64,000 nt of DNA from Perkinsus olseni (lineage: Eukaryota > Perkinsozoa > Perkinsida > Perkinsidae), in contig JABANP010000253.1 in assembly GCA_013115135.1 (NCBI GenBank), positions 1 to 64,000 of the forward strand, in the 5' to 3' direction. The notes below the pieces were generated by a model. The model made no database searches, was not told the DNA's origin, and saw only the letters and a program-made list of their open reading frames with translations. Every line of letters starts with the position of its first letter. Position 1 is the first letter of the stretch. This document shows, in pieces, positions 54,147 to 64,000 of this stretch. Both the position numbers and the translations under genes were made by a program.

Positions 54147-56142
54147 ATGACAATTCGCTGGGATAAGGGACCATGCCTGGCATTTTTGCGTTCAGGACGA
54201 GGCCTACTACGTCGACAGAGAATGAACCTGCCACTATGGCCAAGCCTGCCGCCCCCGATCTCAAAGGGCCCTCAAGTGAAAACACCTGTATCGGCGAGCA
54301 TTCCACAGATACCGGAAACGGTAGTCTCGGCTATGGCGTTGTTGGACACTGGCGCTACAGGAAACTTCGTGCGCGCCGACGTTCACAAGGCCTTGGCGGT
54401 GAAAGCGAATACATCCTTGAGATGGCCAGAACGAAAGTCCCAGCGCATTGCCACCTTGGCTGACAATAAATCGAGGGTTCCTCTCTGTGGCACCTACTCC
54501 CCCAACCTGGTTGGGTTGGCCAGGCCACTATTACAGCTTATGTAGTCGAAGACCTCAGTCTTCTGTTGGTGATTGGTGTCCCGGCACTACAAGCACTTAG
54601 AGTAAGGATGGAGTTCTCTCCCCAGGGGGCCGTATCGGTCAGAACTGGGGCAGTTGAAACTCCTCCTACACACGAAGACCATTCAGTTCAAGACTCAGTC
54701 AACAGTGGATTGACAAGAACATCATGGTACATCATCTCGACCGTTGAAGACCAGTAACAGCGAGCACCACTCTGATGCAGAGCCGACATTACGAACTTTG
54801 CACCATTGCTGAACTTCGTTGGCATTCAGTCCGACGCGGTGGGCGATGGAGAGTCCGACTTAGTACGAGACGTACATCAACGATATCCAAGAGAGGTCGT
54901 CCATGTCAACTCCACTCGCACCGGGAGATTGGTCGCGGACTTCACCTTTGCGGATGAGGCCCCTTTTGACGCCTTGCAGGGGAAGGGCTGGCGCGCTGCA
55001 GTCGCTAGGGCTCGGAAGTCTTCTCATGGGAAGACTCTACAACAGAAGCAGCAAATCAACGAAGCGATCGACAAGCTGCTGTCGTCGGGATTCGTTGGCT
55101 ACATGAAGTTGGCGTCCATTGAGCGCCCACCTCCGGGCCACAGCATTGCTCGGCTGAACAGTTTGAATCCCCGTATACGGGGGACTCACCTGGTCCACGA
55201 AAACTACTTGGATGAGCACCTTCCCGTGTTTACAGCAGCACAAGCAGTAAAGAAAGAGCCCGACCACTTCGTGCCGCATAGTGTACGATATGCGGCCTGT
55301 CGATGAGCTTTGCTCACGGTCACTTGGAATTTTTGGTCCGGGCGTGCTCTCGGCCGGTCTTTCGGGTCATGAATCTGGAGGAGGCATTCAACCAAGCACC
55401 CCTTAGTGCCAAGCTTGCTGTGCTACAGTTGTTATGAGGGAGAAAACTACTACTCAGACGATACCAAAAACCTACATGTTGCTCTGGACATTGATGTCAT
55501 TCGGTGCCGGCCCGAGCCAGAAGGCTTGGAAGCGTCAATACAGGTCTGGATTGAGGAGGCTCATCATCCTGCTGCAACCCTAACCTGCCCTTCCGGATTC
55601 GCCAATCCTACTGCGAGTCCTACATATGACTCAGGAATGCGTCTGTCGACAGCCTTGCTCAGAAGCTAACAACTGTCAGTCAACCGGCAGTCGCTGTAAA
55701 AGTTCGTGAAGGGGGTAAGAAGGTCTATACGCTGCGTATGCTGGCTAACCTCAATCACTGGGCTGCGTTCAATGAGGCAAGTCGGGCGAGAAGTCTGGCA
55801 CATCATGGTCGTCCTTGCGAGTTGGTTGTGGGCGACGCAGTATTTCACCTGAAGGGTAAGTCGTCTAAGCTCTCGACAAGGGTAGCTGGACCATTCAGTG
55901 TGGATGCTATAGACGATGACCACAAAGACACGGTCATCATTCGAGGAGCGAATCATTCGACCTGCCGCGTTTTGGTATCTAACCTCGTCAAGGTTCCGCC
56001 GCTCACATCGGATGAGGATCGAGCCGTGTCGTCCTCCGCTCCTAGGCCAGATCTGTCTCCTTGTGGTTACGCTTGGTCGTTGGATCATCTCCCGCCAGTG
56101 CAAGTTATCCCACCAACCAACTGTCCACGCAAGAAGCAATGA
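54147..56142 (+). pseudogene. retrotransposon protease to integrase tail (copy 2)
   Basis: Protease ALLDTGATGNFVRADV at about 54335. The stretch at 54930-55110 (AVARARKSSHGKTLQQKQQI) is the segment missing from copy 1. The frame 55738-56142 (ARSLAHHGRPCELVVGDAVF, then TRVAGPFSVDAID) is an integrase C-terminal domain of the GDxVF...GPF type, better kept here than in copy 1. RT and the integrase core are deleted. Confidence 0.6.
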
Positions 56143-57937
56143 CGAGTGCCTACTTTCACTTCTTTCGCCATTCGATGCAAGTTAGTGGTGATGACCCATT
56201 AACAATGTGGCAGTCCACAGTTGAGCCATGAAATAACCACGGGGAGAACACTCCACTGCACAGGCACGTGATGAACAATAGGATGTGCGCTCAGTGTACT
56301 GTTGTTGACGGACATGAGTTGATAACGATGGAGATGAACGGTGGTTGAAGGAAGACGGGGACCGAAGGGTAGACAACTCAGGACGAGCCGCTAATCATGA
56401 GCGAATTGACCGCAGGAGCTCAGCACCTTGGGGCCCGAGCTATTGGTTTTTTCTCCTGAAAGTGAGAGATAGCTGGGTAGAGGAATAAGATAAGTGCAGT
56501 TGATAAGTGGTGATATTAGGAATCCCAAACAGATATGATTTGGTTCAAACAGTGAACGTGTTGGCTGAAGGGTATGGCGTAGTGTGCAGCTGTAGTCTCT
56601 GGCATGGGCCCCTGCAGAACTGACGTCCCGATCGACTCCACTAACTTGTCATGTTGTCCAACAACAGTTGTTGTCATTAACTTGATGACATAAGCTTCAT
56701 ATTGAATGCGGTGCTTCTCTGAGGAGCGCCGGTCGAGTTATCAAAGTTATGAAAGCGTCACTACCGTCGTTCCGAAATATGGTAGCCGAAGTAGAGCCCT
56801 GCCTCACCGGGCCAGAGAAAAGAGCGCTCGCCCACTGTACTTGTGTCATATGGTTGCAAAGTTTTCCCAGACTGCAGAAAACAACTGTGACCTTGATACC
56901 TCACTTCACGTGTCGCAATAAATTCACAGGAAAATCGGTGGAGTAGGAGCGAGAATCGACATCGGAGTTGCGTGTTCTGAATAATGGCTCGTAACGCGTC
57001 ACAGGCATATTTTGTCGGGAAAAATCCCTGTTACCGACCCTGGGCAGAGTTGGGTGACGATTTCGTGTCCAGCTGCAAAGGGTCTATGCGCAAACGGCTT
57101 TGTGCAGTTTTGTAGATGAATTGAAAGGAGATTGATTTTTTGATTAGTTTCTAGTGGCTAGCATGATCCTATGTGTGTTCCAGTACCTCTGTTCCTTTTC
57201 TGAAAAAAAACAGTCTCGTTGAGTTGGCTAGTGTTGAGTGGCAGTCGCAGAATATTCTGAGTAAATTTCGCAGATCCGAAGCGCGCGGATTTTTCGCTCG
57301 CCCATATCCCAGTAACTACTCACGAGACGGTTTTGATCACACTTCTAATCTTCGTTCATTGCCATTATACAAAACATGTCCGAGAAACAGATTTCAAACT
57401 TGTGATTTTTACAGAGATATTTTACACTCTTTTTTGGGAATGTCGTAAGATTATTTGGAGGTTAAGGATTATAAGAGGCTTTAGGATGAGAAGAATATTG
57501 CATTCTCTTCACAATCTTCTAAGCCCCCCACTCTGAACCAGTATTAAACTTTTATTTGTTATTTTGAGGCCAGATTCGGCAAGTGCGTGTTCACGTGTTC
57601 AATTCTACAACTGGTATTATCGGACCTCAGCACCGACACCTACTCGAAGTTTGAAAGGTCACTAAGAGCAAGTTCACTAACTTCCTGACGAAAGAGTTTC
57701 CGCGGCATGCGTTCGGGTGGAGGTTGAAAGAAGTTACGAAGCACAGCTTGCGTCGATTCTGTCGGACCATGGAGTAAGCCCGAGTCAGATCAAGCAGAGT
57801 CGGATCGGGCAGATCAACGTCTGAAAACGTTACGGATCAAGCTCGTGCGTGATTTCCACCAGTTGTCACTGTACCAAACGGTCCTCACTGACCAAATCCT
57901 TTTCCGTCATGAACAAGCCGAAAAGATTGCCATCGCG

Positions 57938-58379
57938 CTCAGTTGGTCTGCTACTAATGGCCGTGGGCCCTCACATCTTCTCAGTCCGATGGCGGCACCC
58001 GTTTCTGAGACTATGAGGATGGTTGCGTGTTCCGTCACGTGCAGCAGAAGTTCGAAGGTTTCCAGGGAAAAAAGGACGGAAACGACGCTCAGCAAGAGGA
58101 CACTGGCCGTGGCAACTGTCCGGCGCGTGACTATCGGCGACTACTCTCCACTCTCGCATGTAATTTCGTCGGGAAAACCCCTTTCAGCAAAGAGTTATAT
58201 CCAAGGACTTGAATCCACCCACCTATTTCCAACCCCTACGCGCATTTACGCAATAGTGCGGATTGAAGTGAGCGATTTCCGTGTTCGGGTCATTTTTCCA
58301 CCAGAAGCACGCCTCCGGGATGCAATCTGTTTTTAACGTTCACTCGTAACCTTAACGGTCATATCAAGTTCTCCCAAGC
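57938..58379 (+). other. sequence between the duplicated segment and the tRNA array
   Basis: An open frame 57845-58336 spans the border of the duplicated segment. No domain recognised. Confidence 0.3.
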
Positions 58380-58491
58380 GCCCGCTTGGGTTCGCCAGCG
58401 TTGGCCGACTACGGAGTAGGCCGGACGTCTCACAGCGAGCGTGTTCCCGCGTTTGCGGCGTACAGGTTAGTGTGGGCGAAGAAAGCGGTGA

Positions 58492-58574
58492 CCGGCAATA
58501 GCTCAGTTGGTAGAGCGTCCGACTGTAGTGACTTAGTTATCGGATGGTCCCTGGTTCGATTCCGGGTTGCCGGA
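58492..58574 (+). tRNA. tRNA-Tyr (GTA) with 10-nt intron, unit 1
   Basis: Acceptor CCGGCAA/TTGCCGG, anticodon stem TCCGA/TCGGA, T-arm CCTGG/CCGGG. Seventeen nt lie between the anticodon stem halves, so a 10-nt intron follows position 37 next to anticodon GTA. 83 nt unspliced. Confidence 0.95.
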
Positions 58575-59058
58575 CGTTTCTGATGGTCTTCTCCTTGACC
58601 AAAGCGATCTGTCTGCGGTGAACTCGTTCCGTTCGCGGTTTGAGTTGCTGACCCCACCCCCCACGAACAGTGTTGACGGCTGAACCACTCAGAGCTGCCA
58701 ACCTTGTTCAGGGGGATAGGGGCTTCTCGTTGGATCTTGACATTCGTGCGGTTCCCCCAGTTCGCGGACTGTGATCCGCTGATTGCTCAATTCGTATCTC
58801 TCCGAACGTTTCTGCCAACCAACTGTCACTCACCAACTTATTTGCATTTCACTCACCACGTCACAGCCCCGCTCAGCGGGCAAGCAACGCCGACGAACCT
58901 TCTCAATCGCCGCCTCATCCTCTCGGGTCAAGACTCAATCGCGACGCTTGACTCAAGAAGTCAGCCTTACTGACAGACAGTCTAAGCTTCCCTCATCGGT
59001 GTCCTTCTGTCGAGAGTTTGGGAGCGTGTGGTATGGCGCAAAGGCTCTCATAGATCAT

Positions 59059-59140
59059 GGTGACTGGTGACACGGTGCAAAAAAAAGTAAAGATCAAATA
59101 AATATTTTTCTTTTCTAAATTTGTCGTGTCACCAGTCACC
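59059..59140. repeat. 16-bp perfect inverted repeat with 50-nt A/T-rich loop, unit 1
   Basis: GGTGACTGGTGACACG (59059-59074) and its exact complement (59125-59140). The loop is an A-run then T-runs. Same structure at 60285-60367, 61512-61593 and 62740-62822. Confidence 0.85.
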
Positions 59141-59249
59141 CCTCACGAGAGCTGTGTCCCGAGCTGGCAGTCGCGAGCCGTCATCGCAGTCGTCCTCTCA
59201 GCTGGTCGGTGGGCTGTGCGGACCAGCGGAAAACCATTTCAATTGTTTA

Positions 59250-59322
59250 GCCCGTCTAGCTCAGTCGGTAGAGCGCAAGGCTCTTAACCTTGTGGTCGTG
59301 GGTTCGAGCCCCACGGTGGGTG
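59250..59322 (+). tRNA. tRNA-Lys (CTT), unit 1
   Basis: Anticodon stem CAAGG/CCTTG, loop CTCTTAA; T-arm GTGGG/CCCAC. The first acceptor pair is G-T. A TTTT run follows within ten bases. Confidence 0.95.
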
Positions 59323-59489
59323 TGGTTTTGTGCCTTCATTACTGTCTGTCGATTGCAGGTTTGCGTCTGCGCACTACGCCTTTGAGTGTTGATTTAAACT
59401 GGGTTTCCACCGAGCAAGAGATGTCGTAGGCCCGTCTGTGCTACTGGCCAACAGGAAAACTGGACGAGATTCCGAGGCTTACGGGTAGG

Positions 59490-59562
59490 GCTCCGCTAGC
59501 TCAGTAGGCAGAGCGTGTGGCTGTTAACCACAAGGTCGGTGGTTCGAACCCATCGTGGAGCG
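59490..59562 (+). tRNA. tRNA-Asn (GTT), unit 1
   Basis: Acceptor GCTCCGC/GTGGAGC, anticodon stem TGTGG/CCACA with loop CTGTTAA, T-arm GGTGG/CCATC. Confidence 0.95.
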
Positions 59563-59717
59563 CATATCCGTGTGTCTTCACTCGAGTGATGGACTCAGTC
59601 ATTTTAAGTTCTCGCAAGCGGGCGCGTTCGCCGACTACGGAGTAGGCCGGACGTCTCACAGCGAGCGTGTTCCCGCGTTTGCGGCGTACAGGTTGGTGTG
59701 GGCGAAGAAAGCGGTGA

Positions 59718-59800
59718 CCGGCAATAGCTCAGTTGGTAGAGCGTCCGACTGTAGTGACTTAGTTATCGGATGGTCCCTGGTTCGATTCCGGGTTGCCGGA
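59718..59800 (+). tRNA. tRNA-Tyr (GTA) with 10-nt intron, unit 2
   Basis: Identical to the unit 1 gene. Confidence 0.95.
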
Positions 59801-60476
59801 CGTTTCTGATGGTCTTCTCCTTGACCAAAGCGATCTGTCTGCGGTGAACTCGTTCCGTTCGCGGTTTGAGTTGCTGACCCCACCCCCCACGAACAGTGTT
59901 GACGGCTGAACCACTCAGAGCTGCCAACCTTGTTCAGGGGGATAGGGGCTTCTCGTTGGATCTTGACATTCGTGCGGTTCCCCCAGTTCGCGGACTGTGA
60001 TCCGCTGATTGCTCAATTCGTATCTCTCCGAACGTTTCTGCCAACCAACTGTCACTCACCAACTTATTTGCATTTCACTCACCACGTCACAGCCCCGCTC
60101 AGCGGGCAAGCAACGCCGACGAACCTTCTCAATCGCCGCCTCATCCTCTCGGGTCAAGACTCAATCGCGACGCTTGACTCAAGAAGTCAGCCTTACTGAC
60201 AGACAGTCTAAGCTTCCCTCATCGGTGTCCTTCTGTCGAGAGTTTGGGAGCGTGTGGTATGGCGCAAAGGCTCTCATAGATCATGGTGACTGGTGACACG
60301 GTGCAAAAAAAAAGTAAAGATCAAATAAATATTTTTCTTTTCTAAATTTGTCGTGTCACCAGTCACCCCTCACGAGAGCTGTGTCCCGAGCTGGCAGTCG
60401 CGAGCCGTCATCGCAGTCGTCCTCTCAGCTGGTCGGTGGGCTGTGCGGACCAGCGGAAAACCATTTCAATTGTTTA

Positions 60477-60549
60477 GCCCGTCTAGCTCAGTCGGTAGAG
60501 CGCAAGGCTCTTAACCTTGTGGTCGTGGGTTCGAGCCCCACGGTGGGTG
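60477..60549 (+). tRNA. tRNA-Lys (CTT), unit 2
   Basis: Identical to the unit 1 gene. Confidence 0.95.
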
Positions 60550-60716
60550 TGGTTTTGTGCCTTCATTACTGTCTGTCGATTGCAGGTTTGCGTCTGCGCA
60601 CTACGCCTTTGAGTGTTGATTTAAACTGGGTTTCCACCGAGCAAGAGATGTCGTAGGCCCGTCTGTGCTACTGGCCAACAGGAAAACTGGACGAGATTCC
60701 GAGGCTTACGGGTAGG

Positions 60717-60789
60717 GCTCCGCTAGCTCAGTAGGCAGAGCGTGTGGCTGTTAACCACAAGGTCGGTGGTTCGAACCCATCGTGGAGCG
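60717..60789 (+). tRNA. tRNA-Asn (GTT), unit 2
   Basis: Identical to the unit 1 gene. Confidence 0.95.
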
Positions 60790-60946
60790 CATATCCGTGT
60801 GTCTTCACTCGAGTGATGGACTCAGTCATTTTTAAGTTCTCGCAAGCGGGCGCGTTCGCCGACTACGGAGTAGGCCGGACGTCTCACAGCGAGCGTGTTC
60901 CCCGCGTTTGCGGCGTACAGGTTGGTGTGGGCGAAGAAAGCGGTGA

Positions 60947-61029
60947 CCGGCAATAGCTCAGTTGGTAGAGCGTCCGACTGTAGTGACTTAGTTATCGGAT
61001 GGTCCCTGGTTCGATTCCGGGTTGCCGGA
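60947..61029 (+). tRNA. tRNA-Tyr (GTA) with 10-nt intron, unit 3
   Basis: Identical to the unit 1 gene. Confidence 0.95.
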
Positions 61030-61703
61030 CGTTTCTGATGGTCTTCTCCTTGACCAAAGCGATCTGTCTGCGGTGAACTCGTTCCGTTCGCGGTTTGAGT
61101 TGCTGACCCCACCCCCACGAACAGTGTTGACGGCTGAACCACTCAGAGCTGCCAACCTTGTTCAGGGGGATAGGGGCTTCTCGTTGGATCTTGACATTCG
61201 TGCGGTTCCCCAGTTCGCGGACTGTGATCCGCTGATTGCTCAATTCGTATCTCTCCGAACGTTTCTGCCAACCAACTGTCACTCACCAACTTATTTGCAT
61301 TTCACTCACCACGTCACAGCCCCGCTCAGCGGGCAAGCAACGCCGACGAACCTTCTCAATCGCCGCCTCATCCTCTCGGGTCAAGACTCAATCGCGACGC
61401 TTGACTCAAGAAGTCAGCCTTACTGACAGACAGTCTAAGCTTCCCTCATCGGTGTCCTTCTGTCGAGAGTTTGGGAGCGTGTGGTATGGCGCAAAGGCTC
61501 TCATAGATCATGGTGACTGGTGACACGGTGCAAAAAAAAGTAAAGATCAAATAAATATTTTTCTTTTCTAAATTTGTCGTGTCACCAGTCACCCCTCACG
61601 AGAGCTGTGTCCCGAGCTGGCAGTCGCGAGCCGTCATCGCAGTCGTCCTCTCAGCTGGTCGGTGGGCTGTGCGGACCAGCGGAAAAACCATTTCAATTGT
61701 TTA

Positions 61704-61776
61704 GCCCGTCTAGCTCAGTCGGTAGAGCGCAAGGCTCTTAACCTTGTGGTCGTGGGTTCGAGCCCCACGGTGGGTG
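61704..61776 (+). tRNA. tRNA-Lys (CTT), unit 3
   Basis: Identical to the unit 1 gene. Confidence 0.95.
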
Positions 61777-61943
61777 TGGTTTTGTGCCTTCATTACTGTC
61801 TGTCGATTGCAGGTTTGCGTCTGCGCACTACGCCTTTGAGTGTTGATTTACACTGGGTTTCCACCGAGCAAGAGATGTCGTAGGCCCGTCTGTGCTACTG
61901 GCCAACAGGAAAACTGGACGAGATTCCGAGGCTTACGGGTAGG

Positions 61944-62016
61944 GCTCCGCTAGCTCAGTAGGCAGAGCGTGTGGCTGTTAACCACAAGGTCGGTGGTTCG
62001 AACCCATCGTGGAGCG
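61944..62016 (+). tRNA. tRNA-Asn (GTT), unit 3
   Basis: Identical to the unit 1 gene. Confidence 0.95.
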
Positions 62017-62171
62017 CATATCCGTGTGTCTTCACTCGAGTGATGGACTCAGTCATTTTAAGTTCTCGCAAGCGGGCGCGTTCGCCGACTACGGAGTAGG
62101 CCGGACGTCTCACAGCGAGCGTGTTCCCGCGTTTGCGGCGTACAGGTTGGTGTGGGCGAAGAAAGCGGTGA

Positions 62172-62254
62172 CCGGCAATAGCTCAGTTGGTAGAGCGTCC
62201 GACTGTAGTGACTTAGTTATCGGATGGTCCCTGGTTCGATTCCGGGTTGCCGGA
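62172..62254 (+). tRNA. tRNA-Tyr (GTA) with 10-nt intron, unit 4
   Basis: Identical to the unit 1 gene. Confidence 0.95.
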
Positions 62255-62931
62255 CGTTTCTGATGGTCTTCTCCTTGACCAAAGCGATCTGTCTGCGGTG
62301 AACTCGTTCCGTTCGCGGTTTGAGTTGCTGACCCCACCCCCCACGAACAGTGTTGACGGCTGAACCACTCAGAGCTGCCAACCTTGTTCAGGGGGATAGG
62401 GGCTTCTCGTTGGATCTTGACATTCGTGCGGTTCCCCAGTTCGCGGACTGTGATCCGCTGATTGCTCAATTCGTATCTCTCCGAACGTTTCTGCCAACCA
62501 ACTGTCACTCACCAACTTATTTTGCATTTCACTCACCACGTCACAGCCCCGCTCAGCGGGCAAGCAACGCCGACGAACCTTCTCAATCGCCGCCTCATCC
62601 TCTCGGGTCAAGACTCAATCGCGACGCTTGACTCAAGAAGTCAGCCTTACTGACAGACAGTCTAAGCTTCCCTCATCGGTGTCCTTCTGTCGAGAGTTTG
62701 GGGAGCGTGTGGTATGGCGCAAAGGCTCTCATAGATCATGGTGACTGGTGACACGGTGCAAAAAAAGTAAAGATCAAATAAATATTTTTTTCTTTTCTAA
62801 ATTTGTCGTGTCACCAGTCACCCCTCACGAGAGCTGTGTCCCGAGCTGGCAGTCGCGAGCCGTCATCGCAGTCGTCCTCTCAGCTGGTCGGTGGGCTGTG
62901 CGGACCAGCGGAAAACCATTTCAATTGTTTA

Positions 62932-63004
62932 GCCCGTCTAGCTCAGTCGGTAGAGCGCAAGGCTCTTAACCTTGTGGTCGTGGGTTCGAGCCCCACGGTG
63001 GGTG
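62932..63004 (+). tRNA. tRNA-Lys (CTT), unit 4
   Basis: Identical to the unit 1 gene. Confidence 0.95.
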
Positions 63005-63171
63005 TGGTTTTGTGCCTTCATTACTGTCTGTCGATTGCAGGTTTGCGTCTGCGCACTACGCCTTTGAGTGTTGATTTACACTGGGTTTCCACCGAGCAAG
63101 AGATGTCGTAGGCCCGTCTGTGCTACTGGCCAACAGGAAAACTGGACGAGATTCCGAGGCTTACGGGTAGG

Positions 63172-63244
63172 GCTCCGCTAGCTCAGTAGGCAGAGCGTGT
63201 GGCTGTTAACCACAAGGTCGGTGGTTCGAACCCATCGTGGAGCG
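63172..63244 (+). tRNA. tRNA-Asn (GTT), unit 4
   Basis: Identical to the unit 1 gene. Confidence 0.95.
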
Positions 63245-63399
63245 CATATCCGTGTGTCTTCACTCGAGTGATGGACTCAGTCATTTTAAGTTCTCGCAAG
63301 CGGGCGCGTTCGCCGACTACGGAGTAGGCCGGACGTCTCACAGCGAGCGTGTTCCCGCGTTTGCGGCGTACAGGTTGGTGTGGGCGAAGAAAGCGGTGA

Positions 63400-63482
63400 C
63401 CGGCAATAGCTCAGTTGGTAGAGCGTCCGACTGTAGTGACTTAGTTATCGGATGGTCCCTGGTTCGATTCCGGGTTGCCGGA
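63400..63482 (+). tRNA. tRNA-Tyr (GTA) with 10-nt intron, unit 5 (unit cut by window end)
   Basis: Identical to the unit 1 gene. Confidence 0.95.
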
Positions 63483-64000
63483 CGTTTCTGATGGTCTTCT
63501 CCTTGACCAAAGCGATCTGTCTGCGGTGAACTCGTTCCGTTCGCGGTTTGAGTTGCTGACCCCACCCCCCCACGAACAGTGTTGACGGCTGAACCACTCA
63601 GAGCTGCCAACCTTGTTCAGGGGGATAGGGGCTTCTCGTTGGATCTTGACATTCGTGCGGTTCCCCAGTTCGCGGACTGTGATCCGCTGATTGCTCAATT
63701 CGTATCTCTCCGAACGTTTCTGCCAACCAACTGTCACTCACCAACTTATTTGCATTTCACTCACCACGTCACAGCCCCGCTCAGCGGGCAAGCAACGCCG
63801 ACGAACCTTCTCAATCGCCGCCTCATCCCTCTCGGGTCAAGACTCAATCGCGACGCTTGACTCAAGAAGTCAGCCTTACTGACAGACAGTCTAAGCTTCC
63901 CTCATCGGTGTCCTTCTGTCGAGAGTTTGGGAGCGTGTGGTATGGCGCAAAGGCTCTCATAGATCATGGTGACTGGTGACACGGTGCAAAAAAAAGTAAA

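Larger units (their letters stand above)
52954..57937. repeat. duplicated segment, copy 2 (carries the empty DIRS-like insertion site)
   Basis: Continuous match to copy 1. It contains the Tc1-like remnant (about 53190-53821), then, after the 1.2-kb deletion relative to copy 1, the protease and pol remnants, and the A/T-rich tail (56900-57540). At 57541 the sequence runs directly from GAACCAGTATTAA into the TTTATTTGTT that in copy 1 lies 5.9 kb further on. Confidence 0.85.
58380..64000 (+). repeat. tandem array of a 1.23-kb tRNA-bearing unit
   Basis: tRNA-Tyr starts at 58492, 59718, 60947, 62172 and 63400, giving unit lengths of 1226, 1229, 1225 and 1228. Each unit holds Tyr, Lys and Asn tRNA genes in that order on the plus strand. 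Units are almost identical; differences are mainly single bases in homopolymer runs. The array continues past the window. Confidence 0.95.

Noticed and set aside
57845..58336. 163-codon plus-strand frame before the tRNA array
   Set aside because: It crosses the border of a duplicated dead element and shows no domain; a chance frame is more likely.
58380..64000. CRISPR-like array
   Set aside because: The repeats are 1.23 kb, carry tRNA genes and have no short repeat/spacer pattern.

Overview
The window is nuclear DNA of a protist. The most likely source is an alveolate of the genus Perkinsus. Three things point there: genes are cut by many short (about 45-120 nt) GT-AG introns; one gene is a homologue of the cilium protein EFHB/CFAP21; and positions 29327-29348 (minus strand) hold a 22-nt sequence that differs by one base from the spliced leader known from Perkinsus and dinoflagellates. 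The genus is an inference; no rRNA or species marker is present.

Positions 1 to about 21100 are single-copy gene space. In order: the 3' part of an EamA/DMT-type transporter (+), its tail-to-tail paralogue (-), a doubtful hypothetical gene (-), a CDC14-type phosphatase (+) with one apparent frameshift, an 18-exon gene for a 607-residue coiled-coil protein (+), a membrane-anchored SGNH-like protein (-), an EFHB/CFAP21-like gene (-) with a tRNA-Thr gene on the opposite strand inside an intron, a secreted protein built of repeated CW...CC modules (-), a DHHC palmitoyltransferase (-) and a small secreted protein with a proline/threonine linker (-). Exon joins were worked out by hand from reading frame, splice sites and family alignment; 5' ends are the weakest part.

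Positions 21300 to 58000 are transposon-rich. They hold a nearly complete Bel/Pao-like LTR retrotransposon (minus strand, almost identical LTRs, pol in several frames); directly beside it a 2.46-kb foldback element whose arms contain one segment in the wrong orientation and whose centre carries the spliced-leader relic; an older LTR retrotransposon (31696-37256); a broken endogenous CRESS-DNA Rep gene; and a roughly 5-kb segment present twice (39149-50750 and 52954-57937) made of a dead Tc1/mariner transposase and a dead Ty3-like gag/pol. The first copy is interrupted by a 5.9-kb element with the A1...B1-A2-B2 split direct repeats of DIRS-order (tyrosine recombinase) retroelements; the second copy preserves the empty insertion site. 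A fragment of the 31696-37256 element lies between the two copies.

From about 58380 to the end of the window (and beyond) a 1.23-kb unit is repeated head to tail. Each unit carries tRNA-Tyr(GTA) with a 10-nt intron, tRNA-Lys(CTT) and tRNA-Asn(GTT), plus a 16-bp perfect inverted repeat around an A/T-rich loop. Thirteen tRNA genes of this array are in the window.
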